NCBI RefSeq assembly: GCF_021608265.1
Contig: NZ_JAKIHP010000001.1
Span: 1 to 64,000 of the forward strand
Source of the DNA: Flavobacterium wongokense
GTDB taxonomy: Bacteria; Bacteroidota; Bacteroidia; Flavobacteriales; Flavobacteriaceae
Direction: 5' to 3'
DNA: 64,000 nt
Shown piece after piece: positions 45,554-55,145 of the stretch (position 1 is the first letter of the stretch; every line of letters begins with the position of its first letter). A program made the position numbers and the translations under genes. The notes beneath the pieces are model-generated. The model saw only the letters and a program-made list of their open reading frames with translations, did no database searches and was not told the origin of the DNA.

Positions 45554-46450
45554 ATGATTTCAATTCTAATTCCAAGCTATAACTACAATACCCTGCCATT
45601 GGCTAAGGAATTGCACAGCCAGGCAGTTTTGGAAAACATTGAATTCGAAATCATTGTGCAGGATGACGCTTCTCCTGTCAATGAAAATACTTCGCAAAAT
45701 TCAGGGATCAATCAGATTCCGAATTGCCGTTTTGAACGCAATGAAATTACACTTGGTCGTGGACAAAACAGGAATTCATTGGTAATGAAAGCCCAATATC
45801 CATGGCATTTGTTTTTGGATTGCGATATGCTTCCACAGCATTCCGACTTCATCAGAAAATATGTCGAAAGCATCAAAAATGATTCACTGCAGGCAGTTTA
45901 TGGTGGAATTGCCTATCGCAAGGAACAACCTAAAACCGACGAAATGCTTCGTTGGGTTTATGGAAAAAAAAGGGAAGAAATCCCTTTGGAAAAAAGAATC
46001 AGGTTTCCCTACAGGCATTCGCTGATGTCCAATTTCCTGGTAAAAAAGGAAATCATCCAAAAGTTCCCCTTTGATGAAAAACTAGTCCAATATGGCTATG
46101 AAGACATCGTGCTGATCAATGATTTTCAGCAAAATAACATTACGATTACCCAAATAGAAAATGCCGCTTACCATCTGCAATTGGAAAATTCGGCCGTATT
46201 CCTCGAAAAGACAAAAGAATCGCTCTCCAATTTAAAGCTGCTGCTTGACCGGAAAGTTTTCAGCGATGACCATACTTCGTTAGTCAAAACCTATCAGCAG
46301 GTTTCGAATTTGGGTTTGCGGAAAACGGTAGCTTTCCTTTTTAAAAAATTTGAAGGTGTTTTAACCAAAAACCTGCTTTCCAAAAGTCCGTCACTAAACT
46401 TATTCCTGCTTTATAAATTAGGTTACTTTTGTCAATTAAATTCACGCTGA
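45554..46450 (+). CDS. Glycosyltransferase family 2 protein
   Basis: 298 residues with the GT-A fold opening SILIPSYNYNTLPL, a nucleotide-binding QDDASP stretch at about 36-41, the conserved DCDML motif near 91-95 and YEDIVLINDF in the C-terminal half. It would transfer a sugar from a nucleotide donor to a growing glycan on the cytoplasmic side. The stop overlaps the start of the next GT2 gene by one base (TGATG). Confidence 0.9.
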   Translation: MISILIPSYNYNTLPLAKELHSQAVLENIEFEIIVQDDASPVNENTSQNSGINQIPNCRFERNEITLGRGQNRNSLVMKAQYPWHLFLDCDMLPQHSDFIRKYVESIKNDSLQAVYGGIAYRKEQPKTDEMLRWVYGKKREEIPLEKRIRFPYRHSLMSNFLVKKEIIQKFPFDEKLVQYGYEDIVLINDFQQNNITITQIENAAYHLQLENSAVFLEKTKESLSNLKLLLDRKVFSDDHTSLVKTYQQVSNLGLRKTVAFLFKKFEGVLTKNLLSKSPSLNLFLLYKLGYFCQLNSR

Positions 46451-47361
46451 TGCCTTATTTTTCAATAGTCATACCGGTATTTAACAAAGAAAAATTTGTT
46501 GCCAAAACATTGCAAAGTGTTTTAGCGCAACCCTTTTCCGACTTCGAGGTTATTGTAGTAAATGACGGTTCAACAGATGGAAGTGAAGTAGAAATTTTAG
46601 CAATACAGGATGACAGGATTCGTTATTTCCATAAAAAAAATGAAGGCGTTGCCATTGCCCGAAACTTTGGGATTGAAAAAGCAACGGCAGATTTTATCTG
46701 TTTTCTTGATGCCGATGATTATTGGTATCCCGATTTTTTGAAAACGATGCATCGGTTTATTGCTGAACTTCCAGAGCAGAAAGTATTTGCTGCAGCCATT
46801 GAAATTGAAACGTCCAACAAACTCCTCAAAGCGCATTATTCCATTCCGAAAAAATCTGATTTTGAAATTGTCGATTTTTTTGAAGCCAGTCAAAAGGAAT
46901 GTGTTTTATGGACTTCCAGCGTCTGCATCCACAAAAACGTTTTTGAAAAAGTGGGTGTTTTTGACACCAAAATAAAGCATGGTGAAGACACCGAATTGTG
47001 GATTAGGATTGGGCTGCAGTTTCAGATTGTTTTTATAAACGAAATCTTGGCGCGCTATGTTTATGATGCCTCAAGTATTTCCCGAAATCAAAACTATTTT
47101 TTTGAAAAATATACTTTTGAAAAATACGCTTTGGAAGAAAAGAAAAACCCTGCCTTGAAAAAATACATGGATTTGAACCGGTTTTCGGCAGTAATAAAAT
47201 GCAGACTCAGCGGTGATTCAGCCACAGCGCGCGAAATCTATTCCGGAATTGATTTGAAAAATCTAAGCCAAAAGAAAAGAATCCTGCTTCAACTGCCTGC
47301 TTTCGCAATAAGGATGCTTCTTGCTTCTCAGCAATTGTTAGGGAATTCTGTTTTTAGATAA
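46450..47361 (+). CDS. Glycosyltransferase family 2 protein
   Basis: 303 residues from the ATG at 46450, which overlaps the preceding gene's stop by one base (TGATG); a further upstream ATG at 46429 lies inside that gene and is less likely. The GT-A core shows FSIVIPVFNKEKFVAKTLQSV, VVNDGSTDGS, the DADDYW donor-binding motif near 88-93 and HGEDTELWIR. It adds another sugar in the surface-polysaccharide pathway. The last 24 bases overlap the converging ketoisomerase gene. Confidence 0.92.
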   Translation: MPYFSIVIPVFNKEKFVAKTLQSVLAQPFSDFEVIVVNDGSTDGSEVEILAIQDDRIRYFHKKNEGVAIARNFGIEKATADFICFLDADDYWYPDFLKTMHRFIAELPEQKVFAAAIEIETSNKLLKAHYSIPKKSDFEIVDFFEASQKECVLWTSSVCIHKNVFEKVGVFDTKIKHGEDTELWIRIGLQFQIVFINEILARYVYDASSISRNQNYFFEKYTFEKYALEEKKNPALKKYMDLNRFSAVIKCRLSGDSATAREIYSGIDLKNLSQKKRILLQLPAFAIRMLLASQQLLGNSVFR

Positions 47362-47751
47362 CTTGTAATCGTCAAAATTGCGGATATAATCTTCCTCTTC
47401 AAAAATTGCCGAAGCCAATACCAGGCAGACTGAACCCGAAGAAAAATTTTCCAATTCACGCCAAAGGCCATTCGGAATCAACAATCCAATATTGGGTTTA
47501 TTGAGTGTGACCGTTTTTTGTTCGCTGCCGTCATTGATAATCACATCAAAACTTCCGCTCAACGCCACTAAAAGTTCCTGGCATTCCTTGTGCGAATGCC
47601 CGCCACGCCTTCCTCCACTCGGAATATCATAAAGATAATAAACGCGTTTCATTTCAAACGGAAGTGCATCTCCCTGAATTACGGAGAGATTACCACGTGT
47701 ATCGTGGACTTTGGCAATATCAAGAACAATGGAGTCGTGTATGGTTGTCAT
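47338..47751 (-). CDS. FdtA/QdtA-type cupin, dTDP-sugar 3,4-ketoisomerase
   Basis: 137 residues from the ATG at 47751, which overlaps the preceding gene's stop by one base (TAATG). The single cupin domain matches the FdtA/QdtA/WxcM family, with paired catalytic histidines His52 and His54 in RGGHSHKECQ and the sequence SGSFDVIINDG. These enzymes isomerise dTDP-4-keto-6-deoxyglucose on the way to 3-acetamido-dideoxy sugars. The other enzymes of that pathway (RmlA, RmlB, an FdtB-like aminotransferase, an acetyltransferase) are not in this window. Substrate inferred from family. Confidence 0.88.
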   Translation of the reverse strand: MTTIHDSIVLDIAKVHDTRGNLSVIQGDALPFEMKRVYYLYDIPSGGRRGGHSHKECQELLVALSGSFDVIINDGSEQKTVTLNKPNIGLLIPNGLWRELENFSSGSVCLVLASAIFEEEDYIRNFDDYKLSKNRIP

Positions 47752-48836
47752 TAATTTTGGGCTAATAAATGTTCCCATTGCTTTGCAATGTTTGTCAAAG
47801 ATAAATGTTCTACGCTTTTTTGCGCATTATTTTTACAGGTTTGATGCAAATCTTCATCAAAAACCATATTGGAAATAGCTTGTGCCAAGGCTGCCTCATT
47901 ATAATTTGGAACCAATAATCCGTTATGATTATTCCTGATGATTTCCTGTGGACCACTCTCGCAATCAACTGAAATCACAGGCGTTCCGGCTGCCAGCGAC
48001 TCTACAATGCTCATTGGGAAACCTTCAAAATGACTGGTAAGGATGGTGCTTTTTGCATTTTGTACAAAAGCCGTTATGTTTTTTTGGAAAGGCAGCACCA
48101 ACACAAAAGATTCCAATTGCAATTCCTTTATTTTGGCCTGAATCCAATCCTTGTCTGAGCCATCGCCTATCAACAACAACATTGTCCCTTTGCTATAAAC
48201 CTTAGAAAGCTTAAACGAATTGAGCATGAGCGTAAAGTTTTTGATTTCTTCCTCAAACCTGCCAAAAAATAGGATATAATTTTTCGGGATTAGATTCGGC
48301 AATTGATAAGTTGTTTCAGGAAACGCGACCGGATTATGGATGGTTGTGGTATTATCCAGATTGTATTTTGCCTGAATCCTGTTTTCAATATCTTTTGAAA
48401 CGCAAACCAATTTGGCTGCTTCCTTATACAAATAACCTGCGCCAAGTGAAAATTTTGAAAAGTACATTTCAAGATTGTAACTGTGGATCATGAAATACGT
48501 TTTGCGGTTTCCATAAATCCATTTGGTGAAAACCTCACGGATAAAAACAGGTCTTGAACGGTTGTCAATTACTGTCTGTATCTCATTTTCTGATAAATAT
48601 TTCGCTATATATTTTCCTTTTTTCAAAGCACGGAAAACACCCTTCTCATTGGCAAACAATTTTCCAAGATTGACCAAAGTTCCTTTATACTCATAATCAA
48701 CATGATCTAAAATGATGATATGGTGCACTTCATAACCCAAGTCCTGCAACATCAAACTCAACAAACCTGCAAACCGCTCAGCGCCACCAATACCAAGTGA
48801 TGCGGAAACTATGGCAATTTTGTTGTTGTTTTTCAT
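47751..48836 (-). CDS. Glycosyltransferase family 4 protein
   Basis: 361 residues with the GT-B layout: an N-terminal SASLGIGGAERFAGLLS (glycine-rich loop at about 11-27), a central linker, and a C-terminal domain with LFFGRFEEEIKNF and the donor-binding signature EGFPMSIVESLAAGTPVISVDCESGPQEII. It should use a retaining mechanism with a nucleotide sugar. It is followed by the ketoisomerase with a one-base overlap. A TATATTTG element (48865-48872) drives it. Confidence 0.93.
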   Translation of the reverse strand: MKNNNKIAIVSASLGIGGAERFAGLLSLMLQDLGYEVHHIIILDHVDYEYKGTLVNLGKLFANEKGVFRALKKGKYIAKYLSENEIQTVIDNRSRPVFIREVFTKWIYGNRKTYFMIHSYNLEMYFSKFSLGAGYLYKEAAKLVCVSKDIENRIQAKYNLDNTTTIHNPVAFPETTYQLPNLIPKNYILFFGRFEEEIKNFTLMLNSFKLSKVYSKGTMLLLIGDGSDKDWIQAKIKELQLESFVLVLPFQKNITAFVQNAKSTILTSHFEGFPMSIVESLAAGTPVISVDCESGPQEIIRNNHNGLLVPNYNEAALAQAISNMVFDEDLHQTCKNNAQKSVEHLSLTNIAKQWEHLLAQN

Positions 48837-48864
48837 TTGTTACTTATATTGCAGTTCTATTTGC

Positions 48865-48872
48865 CAAATATA
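48865..48872 (-). promoter_or_regulatory. -7 element of the GT4/ketoisomerase operon
   Basis: TATATTTG on the minus strand, 28 nt upstream of the GT4 start at 48836, in the short gap between divergent genes. Confidence 0.45.
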
Positions 48873-48879
48873 GAAAGAA

Positions 48880-50010
48880 ATGAAGATTTTACTCATTGGA
48901 GAATACAGCAGATTGCACAATTCCTTAAAAGAAGGACTGCAAAAGCTTGGAAATGACGTTACCATTTTGGGTTTCAAAGATGGTTTCAAGGATTTCCAGG
49001 TCGATTTTCCATTAGAGAAAAAATGGGATTCGGGCTGGCTTAAAAAGATCAAACTGATTGTTTTGGTTGTCACAGGTTTTGATATCTCTTCGTATCTCAC
49101 CTATCGTCAATTCCGGAAAAAGCGCGAACATTTTAAAAATTTTGATGTCGTTCAGTTGATTAATGAAAATAGTTTTTTCTGTAATCTGAAGTATGAGAAA
49201 AAGATTCTGGAGTTCATTTTTGCCCACAATAAAAAAGTGTTTTTGCTTTCGAGTGGCGACGATTATATGTATGTGAATTACAATTTTGAACACCCCGAAA
49301 ATCCTTCGATTGTACAGCCTTACCTTGCGGGAAAGATTGCGGATAAAAACTTCTCGAATGTACTTAAATTCAGGACGAAGCCTTTTGAAAAACTGCATCA
49401 TTACATTTATCAAAACATACAGGGCGTAATTGCGACTGATGTGGATTACCATCTTCCGCTGCAAAATCATCCACAGTATTTGGGGCTGATTCCAAGTCCG
49501 ATGAACCTCGAAAAGTTTCCTAAAAGAGAAATGGAAATAAGTGACCGGATTATCATTTTCCACGGCATTAACCGCGAAAGTTATTTCAAGAAAGGAAATG
49601 ATTTTTTTGAAAAAGCCCTCGAAATCATCAAACAAAAATATGGTTCGAAAGTTGAAATCCTGACTTCTGAAAACCTGCCTTATAACCAATTCATAAACCT
49701 GTACGACAGGGCGCATATTTTACTCGATCAATTGTACGGACACGATCAGGGAAGCAATGGTTTGGAAGGCATGACCAAAGGAAAAGCCGTTTTTACCAAT
49801 GCCAGTGAATTGTTTGAAAAACAATATAAGCTAACTGAAAAAGTTGCCATAAATGGTTTGCCCGATGTGGACTATCTCGTAGCTGAATTGTCTTCTTTAA
49901 TTGAAAATCCGGATGAAATAAAAGCCATTGGAAAACGTGCCAGGTCTTTTATAGAAAAGGAACATGATTATATAAAAACAGCGCAGAAATACCTTGATGC
50001 CTGGAGTTAA
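48880..50010 (+). CDS. Glycosyltransferase, GT-B (GT4-like) fold
   Basis: 376 residues with a Rossmann-type start KILLIGEYSRLHNSLKEGL. The C-terminal half resembles GT4 donor-binding domains (IIFHGINRESYFKKGNDFF, ILLDQLYGHDQGSNGLEGMTKGKAVF) but the conserved E-x7-E signature is modified (QGSNGLEGMTKGKA). The acceptor and donor are unknown. It is divergent from the GT4 gene, and the stop overlaps the converging acyltransferase stop by four bases. Confidence 0.8.
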   Translation: MKILLIGEYSRLHNSLKEGLQKLGNDVTILGFKDGFKDFQVDFPLEKKWDSGWLKKIKLIVLVVTGFDISSYLTYRQFRKKREHFKNFDVVQLINENSFFCNLKYEKKILEFIFAHNKKVFLLSSGDDYMYVNYNFEHPENPSIVQPYLAGKIADKNFSNVLKFRTKPFEKLHHYIYQNIQGVIATDVDYHLPLQNHPQYLGLIPSPMNLEKFPKREMEISDRIIIFHGINRESYFKKGNDFFEKALEIIKQKYGSKVEILTSENLPYNQFINLYDRAHILLDQLYGHDQGSNGLEGMTKGKAVFTNASELFEKQYKLTEKVAINGLPDVDYLVAELSSLIENPDEIKAIGKRARSFIEKEHDYIKTAQKYLDAWS

Positions 50011-50729
50011 ACAATCAGCCATTTTTCAAGCTGCTTCATCTCTCCTTCCCAATCCCGTGAAATATTTGTTTTTAAAAGTTCGACCGGAATTCCTCCCAAA
50101 AGGATATTATTCCCAAGCGAGGTATAATCTTTTGCGCATACACTGTTGGAAGCTACCGTACAAAAATCGGGAGTATTGGTGTTGGCCAAAATGGTAACCC
50201 TGTTGCTGATATAATTGTAATTGCCAATATTTATTGGTCCGGTCATCGGATATTTTTCATTGGTAATGGTATTAATCATCTGATGCACCGTTGTATCGGC
50301 AAGCTGTGATTCATAACCAATCCGGGCGTAATTGCCAAAAGTGATTTTGTGGTAACAAATGATTTTTCCGCTGTGACCCAAAGAAGCCATATTCCCCATT
50401 TCAAGCTGTGCTCCCGGAGCGATATGAACGAGATAATCTTTTCCAAATTGTACATGGCCGTTAAAAGTAATCTTCCCTTCCAAGTTGAATTCAGCTATTC
50501 CTTTTGAGCGTGAGATAATTTCGTAAGGTTGCCCAAAACCAATCATTCCGGTTTTTATTGGAGCATTAATCTGTATTTCGCCTGAAATATCCTTGAACTT
50601 TACACTTCCATAAAAATAAACCGGAAGCTTTTGTGCGGTATCAAATGGGAATTTACTGAAATTGAAATACAGCGTTTTGATCCAGTTGATGGAATAATAG
50701 AATTTCAATTTTTGATAAAAGCCTCCCAT
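50007..50729 (-). CDS. Hexapeptide-repeat (left-handed beta-helix) acyltransferase-like protein
   Basis: 240 residues. From about residue 60 on the sequence has hexapeptide-like beta-helix repeats (for example INIGNYNYISNRVTILANTNTPDFCTVASNSVC and YTSLGNNILLGGIP), as in O-acetyl- and N-acyltransferases of the LbetaH superfamily. The usual catalytic histidine environment (GYESQLADTTVHQM at about 140-153) is present but not certain. In a polysaccharide cluster it probably acetylates a sugar. The next gene downstream on the strand is none; the flippase gene ends 1 nt upstream of its start. Confidence 0.75.
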   Translation of the reverse strand: MGGFYQKLKFYYSINWIKTLYFNFSKFPFDTAQKLPVYFYGSVKFKDISGEIQINAPIKTGMIGFGQPYEIISRSKGIAEFNLEGKITFNGHVQFGKDYLVHIAPGAQLEMGNMASLGHSGKIICYHKITFGNYARIGYESQLADTTVHQMINTITNEKYPMTGPINIGNYNYISNRVTILANTNTPDFCTVASNSVCAKDYTSLGNNILLGGIPVELLKTNISRDWEGEMKQLEKWLIV

Positions 50730-50730
50730 A

Positions 50731-52203
50731 CTAGTTATTTTTTCCTGAAATGAAATCCTTGAAATGCAATCGTTTGTTCAATTGAATCCATGAAAAACAT
50801 AGCGAAATTAAGATTAAAATTGACAACAGCGAATATTTTAGGAAAACTAAGTCGATTGACAAACACAAAAAAGCCGCAGCACAAATGCATAGGCAATACA
50901 AAAACAGCCTGTAAAATCCGGCATCAAAAGAGAAATCGTATCGTTTGGAAACTATCATTTTCAGCACAATGAAATGGATCAGATAGTTCACTAAAAATGT
51001 AATTCCCAAGCCTTCAAGCCCGTAATAATAAAAGCCCAGAATATTGATAATCAGGAAAACCGTGTTGAAACCAATCGATGTTTTGACAAAAATCCGGGAA
51101 TGCCCTTTTGCAATCAGAATATAACCCATTGACCACGAAACAGCCTTAATCACCATTCCAAGGATTCCCCAACAGACAAGCGGCACAATCGGTAAAAATT
51201 CATCCGAATAAAGTACTTTAATCACTGTTGGCGCAAAAACCAAAAATAGTACAACAATCGGCGTTAAGAGCAAAATGGCTATTTCTGATTGTTCTTTAAC
51301 CAGTTTCTTCACGAGCGAATTGTCATTGCAGATTTTGGCGAGCCTTGGATAATAATCGGTTGCCATTGCGGTGAAAATCACACCAACATAAGTATTCAGA
51401 ATCGTAAATCCTGCAGTGTAAAAACCAACTTCGGTGACATTTTTGAAATTGCTGATGAAAACCTGAAGCAGATACGAAGACAAAGTGGTCAGCAAACCAA
51501 TAAAACTCAGTGAAAACCCAAGTATGATCAAATGCCTGCCTTCGCTAAAGACTTCTTTATTGCTCAGCGCGACACTTCCAATCCTGATTTTCTGCCTAAA
51601 AATCAGGGCGATGAGCATTGCAATCAATGAAGAACCAACAATCGAAGGAATGATTCCGTCAATTTTCAGATAATAATACAAAGGTACTGAAATCAGCAGG
51701 CCGAATAAATTCCCATAAAAATTGGCCTGCGCCAGATACTTTATTTTACTCAATCCCTGCAAAACCAACAAGTTACCACTGGTCAACTGCTTAAACAACA
51801 AGGTTATTGCTATTAGGATAAATGATAGGGTTTTGTCGGTTGAACCAAAGGTGACCTGGCTCAACAAAGGCGATAAAACCACAACGGTGACCGAACCTAA
51901 AATACCGGTGATCCAAATGAGCCTGTTTAGGATGGACACTTCCTTTGCCAATAATTTCACATCATGGCTGACCGTCGAAACAGCCTTGACACCACTGGTT
52001 TCAATTCCGGCATTTGTAAAACTTGCAATGAGGTTTAGTGCCGAATTCAACAGGCCGATAAGCCCAATTCCTGCTGGGCCAATTAGTATTGCAATGATTT
52101 TTGACCTAATCAATGAGATAATCATATTGAACACCTGAACGCCTCCAAAAATTGAAGTTGATTTTATGATTTGGCGGTAAGATGATTTTGAATCGGTCAT
52201 CAA
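50731..52203 (-). CDS. O-antigen/polysaccharide flippase (Wzx-like, PST family)
   Basis: 490 residues with about twelve to fourteen membrane helices and the N-terminal family stretch SSYRQIIKSTSIFGGVQVFNMIISLIRSKIIAILIGPAGIGLIGLL in pieces, typical of O-antigen translocases that move lipid-linked repeat units to the periplasmic leaflet. It lies 2 nt downstream of the FemAB-like gene and directly upstream of the acyltransferase gene, so the three are one transcription unit. No Wzy polymerase is clearly identified nearby. Confidence 0.9.
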   Translation of the reverse strand: MMTDSKSSYRQIIKSTSIFGGVQVFNMIISLIRSKIIAILIGPAGIGLIGLLNSALNLIASFTNAGIETSGVKAVSTVSHDVKLLAKEVSILNRLIWITGILGSVTVVVLSPLLSQVTFGSTDKTLSFILIAITLLFKQLTSGNLLVLQGLSKIKYLAQANFYGNLFGLLISVPLYYYLKIDGIIPSIVGSSLIAMLIALIFRQKIRIGSVALSNKEVFSEGRHLIILGFSLSFIGLLTTLSSYLLQVFISNFKNVTEVGFYTAGFTILNTYVGVIFTAMATDYYPRLAKICNDNSLVKKLVKEQSEIAILLLTPIVVLFLVFAPTVIKVLYSDEFLPIVPLVCWGILGMVIKAVSWSMGYILIAKGHSRIFVKTSIGFNTVFLIINILGFYYYGLEGLGITFLVNYLIHFIVLKMIVSKRYDFSFDAGFYRLFLYCLCICAAAFLCLSIDLVFLKYSLLSILILISLCFSWIQLNKRLHFKDFISGKNN

Positions 52204-52205
52204 TA

Positions 52206-53186
52206 TTATTTTATCAAAACGTTTTCTAACAATGGAAAATTTTCGGTTGCAACCTGGTAATAATCCTGAACGGTGGTTTTGGCTCCAAATGTTTCCTTCC
52301 AGAACAGTATTCCTTCATTGATTTTCTTTCCGTTTTCTTCATGTGACGGTCCAAAATCAAAGAAGTTTTTATCCTTGAAAATATCAGTTATCAGATGATT
52401 ATAAAGATAATCGAGGCTGCCCAATTCATTCTTCTGCGGATTCCCTGAAATATACTGTGGATGCGCCACTTTATCGGTTATGAAAATGGTTGTCCCAGCT
52501 ACAATTTTACCTTGATGGTACACATTGAAATGACGGATGTTTTTTGGGAATTTTTGTTGCAGCCTTATAATTTCGGCCGCTGTATGAACCGGTTTTGCGC
52601 TGTGCTTTTTATCGAGGTTCGGGATTAGGATTTCGTTCCAGAACAAATCAAATTCCAATTCCTCCTTAATTTCCAAATGGTTCTTTTCCCCACGACGAAT
52701 GCTTTCCTTTCTTGTTTTGGTAAACGAAAAAGGTTTCGTCATATCGATAACCGAAAGGCAATCCCTACGAACCAGTTTGGCTTCGGTCAAAAAAAGGGCA
52801 TATTCAATAGCTTCGGCAAAATAGTGGTTGTAAATGGACGGAACCAATTTCAATTGGAAAGTGCTGATTCCGTTTTGATTCAAAAACTGCAAAACGTTTT
52901 TAGCAATGTCAAGCACTGCTCCAAGCCTGATTTTGGCATCAAAAACAAAACCTCCATAAGTCAGTCCCTGATGTGAATAAACAGCAACTCCAGCCCTATT
53001 TGCCGGTATTACGGAAACAAGGTTTTCCTCATCGAAAACCATCAGTGAAAAATCTTCAAAACGGTCTTTATGATACTCCATAAAATCGCGGTGAAAAAGA
53101 AAAGTTGCATTGTTGGCTGTGCTTATAAAGGCATTCCAAACCGCAAAATCTTCCGAAGCATAACGTCTGACTGTATAGTTTTTCAC
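52206..53186 (-). CDS. GNAT/FemAB-like acyl transfer protein
   Basis: 326 residues with the two-lobed GNAT layout of FemAB-type proteins: FLFHRDFMEYHKDRFEDFSLMVFDE near 30-55, an Ile-rich middle and the GSLDYLYNHLITDIFKDKNFFDFGPSHEENG segment at about 250-282, which is typical of this group in polysaccharide clusters. FemAB proteins move amino acids from aminoacyl-tRNA onto peptidoglycan; those in capsule clusters may modify sugars. It is the first gene of a unit with the flippase and acyltransferase. Confidence 0.8.
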   Translation of the reverse strand: MKNYTVRRYASEDFAVWNAFISTANNATFLFHRDFMEYHKDRFEDFSLMVFDEENLVSVIPANRAGVAVYSHQGLTYGGFVFDAKIRLGAVLDIAKNVLQFLNQNGISTFQLKLVPSIYNHYFAEAIEYALFLTEAKLVRRDCLSVIDMTKPFSFTKTRKESIRRGEKNHLEIKEELEFDLFWNEILIPNLDKKHSAKPVHTAAEIIRLQQKFPKNIRHFNVYHQGKIVAGTTIFITDKVAHPQYISGNPQKNELGSLDYLYNHLITDIFKDKNFFDFGPSHEENGKKINEGILFWKETFGAKTTVQDYYQVATENFPLLENVLIK

Positions 53187-53299
53187 ATGAGATTTTTAGA
53201 CATTGGAAAATTAATCATTTATTTTTAAAAAAGTAGCCCTTATCAAAAATTCCATTTTCGGAAATAATTGTTTAATTTTAGCTCTTTAACCCATTTGCT

Positions 53300-55135
53300 T
53301 TGAGATTAGAACGTTACTCTTTGCTTTTTATTTTGCTGTTTTGCTTCATTTTTAAAACAAATGGACAGAATGTTTCTTTATACAATCAGTTCAATGGGCG
53401 TTTTGATTTTACCTTTATCGGTAACACTTTAAATGAATTCCCCAATGGTACCGGAGCGCCGTGTGTGACCTTGCCTAGTTCAGATGCGACGCTAAATTTA
53501 GGGCCGAACGATGTTATTGAAAGGGCATATTTATATTGGGCTGGCTCAGGAACCGGAGATTTTGATGTGAAACTGAACGGAGTCGACATTACTTCTGAAC
53601 GCAGTTTTTCAGCAATACAAACCATTACTTTCCCCGAATTCTTTACACGTCCGTTCTTTAGTGCTTTTGCAGATGTAACGGCACAACTCCAGGCAACAGG
53701 TAACGGTTTGTATACTTTGACAGAGCTTGACGTAAATCCTTTTTTTGACGACACACATTATTGTAATAATGCAACCAATTTTGCAGGATGGGCAATCGTA
53801 ATTGTATATAAGAATCCTTCATTACCTCTTAATCAACTGAATGTTTATGACGGATTGGAAGCTTTATCAAGCCCAAATCCTGATGTTGTGGTGGATCATT
53901 TGACCATTAATCTGGGGAATTTGAATGTTTTGGATAATTCAGGTGCCAAATTGGGCTTTATTGCCTGGGAAGGCGATGCCAATATTTTTAGCCAGGAATC
54001 CTTGCTGATCAACAATCATGCTTTGAGCGATGCGCTGAATCCTGTTGGCAATCCTTTTAATGGCACGAACAATATTACCGGAAACAGCCAGTTGAATAAT
54101 ATGGATTTGGATATTTATCCGATACAGAATTTTATAACCATTGGCAACACCTCTGCCACGATAGACATGACCACTGCACGTGATTATGTGTTAATCAACG
54201 CCATTGTGACCAAATTAAACAGCCAGTTACCCGATGCCACAGTTGTTGTAGATTCCGTTGAACAGGAATGTGATTCGAGGACTATCACGTTGAATTATAC
54301 GGTTTCCAATTTGAATGCTACCAATCCATTGCCAGCCGGAACGCCTATTGCCATTTATGTTGATGGCGTATTCACCGCTTTTGATGAAACCACACTTCCT
54401 ATCGATATTGACGACAGTATGAGTTTTCATTTAACAATGGTTATTCCCGATACTGTTCCGCTGGATTTTGAAATAACCGTAGTTGTTGATGATACCGGTA
54501 ACGGAACCGGAATTGTCGCCGAGCTCAATGAAACGAATAATAACAGCGCAATAATTCCTGTCTCGCTTTGGGTTTCCCCAACATTCAACACTTTGGAGCC
54601 TTTGGTTTCCTGCAACGAAAGCTTTACTCGTGGTACTTTCGACTTTACATCTTATGAAAATTTAGTCAAAACAAATCCCGAAGACCATGTGAGTTTTCAT
54701 GAAACTTACGATGATGCTGCTATAGGTGCAAACGCGATATCCGACCCAAATAATTATATCGCAGCCACAACACCAAAAGAAATTTTTGTGCGCATTTACA
54801 ATGACAATTGTTTTAGTATTACTTCATTTTTACTTACTACCCGGAATTGCCCACCAACGGTTTACAATTATATTTCAGCCAACAACGACAGCTATAACGA
54901 AACTTTTTTTATAGCAGGATTACGCAACATTTTTATGGATTTCAAGTTGGAAGTTTATAATCGTTGGGGAAGATTAGTCTGGACAGGAAACAACAATACA
55001 GAAGACTGGGATGGCCATATCAAGGATGGTTTTAGCGGCAAGAATGCTACCGATGGCACTTATTTCTACCTGCTATTTTTAAACGATGTTGATTACCCCG
55101 AACCGCTTAAAGGATTTTTATATATAAACCATTAA
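53300..55135 (+). CDS. T9SS type B sorting-domain cell-surface protein
   Basis: 611 residues. A signal peptide (1-22, cleavage before Gln23) leads to a beta-rich N-terminal region (about 25-315) with DTHYCNNATNFAGWAIVIVYKNPSLP, then a CARDB-like domain (about 315-430) and a C-terminal type B (CHU_C) T9SS sorting domain that begins near 555 and contains LEVYNRWGRLVW, DWDGHIKDG and GTYFYLLFL. It should be exported by T9SS to the surface, perhaps for adhesion or gliding. The start is a TTG; no ATG lies in frame before the mature protein, so an unusual start is likely. Its promoter is not clear. Confidence 0.9.
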   Translation: MRLERYSLLFILLFCFIFKTNGQNVSLYNQFNGRFDFTFIGNTLNEFPNGTGAPCVTLPSSDATLNLGPNDVIERAYLYWAGSGTGDFDVKLNGVDITSERSFSAIQTITFPEFFTRPFFSAFADVTAQLQATGNGLYTLTELDVNPFFDDTHYCNNATNFAGWAIVIVYKNPSLPLNQLNVYDGLEALSSPNPDVVVDHLTINLGNLNVLDNSGAKLGFIAWEGDANIFSQESLLINNHALSDALNPVGNPFNGTNNITGNSQLNNMDLDIYPIQNFITIGNTSATIDMTTARDYVLINAIVTKLNSQLPDATVVVDSVEQECDSRTITLNYTVSNLNATNPLPAGTPIAIYVDGVFTAFDETTLPIDIDDSMSFHLTMVIPDTVPLDFEITVVVDDTGNGTGIVAELNETNNNSAIIPVSLWVSPTFNTLEPLVSCNESFTRGTFDFTSYENLVKTNPEDHVSFHETYDDAAIGANAISDPNNYIAATTPKEIFVRIYNDNCFSITSFLLTTRNCPPTVYNYISANNDSYNETFFIAGLRNIFMDFKLEVYNRWGRLVWTGNNNTEDWDGHIKDGFSGKNATDGTYFYLLFLNDVDYPEPLKGFLYINH

Positions 55136-55145
55136 AAAAAGAGTG

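Noticed and set aside
49012-49716. 234-codon open frame on the minus strand
   Set aside because: It is antisense to a clear glycosyltransferase gene and its product has no plausible family or composition.
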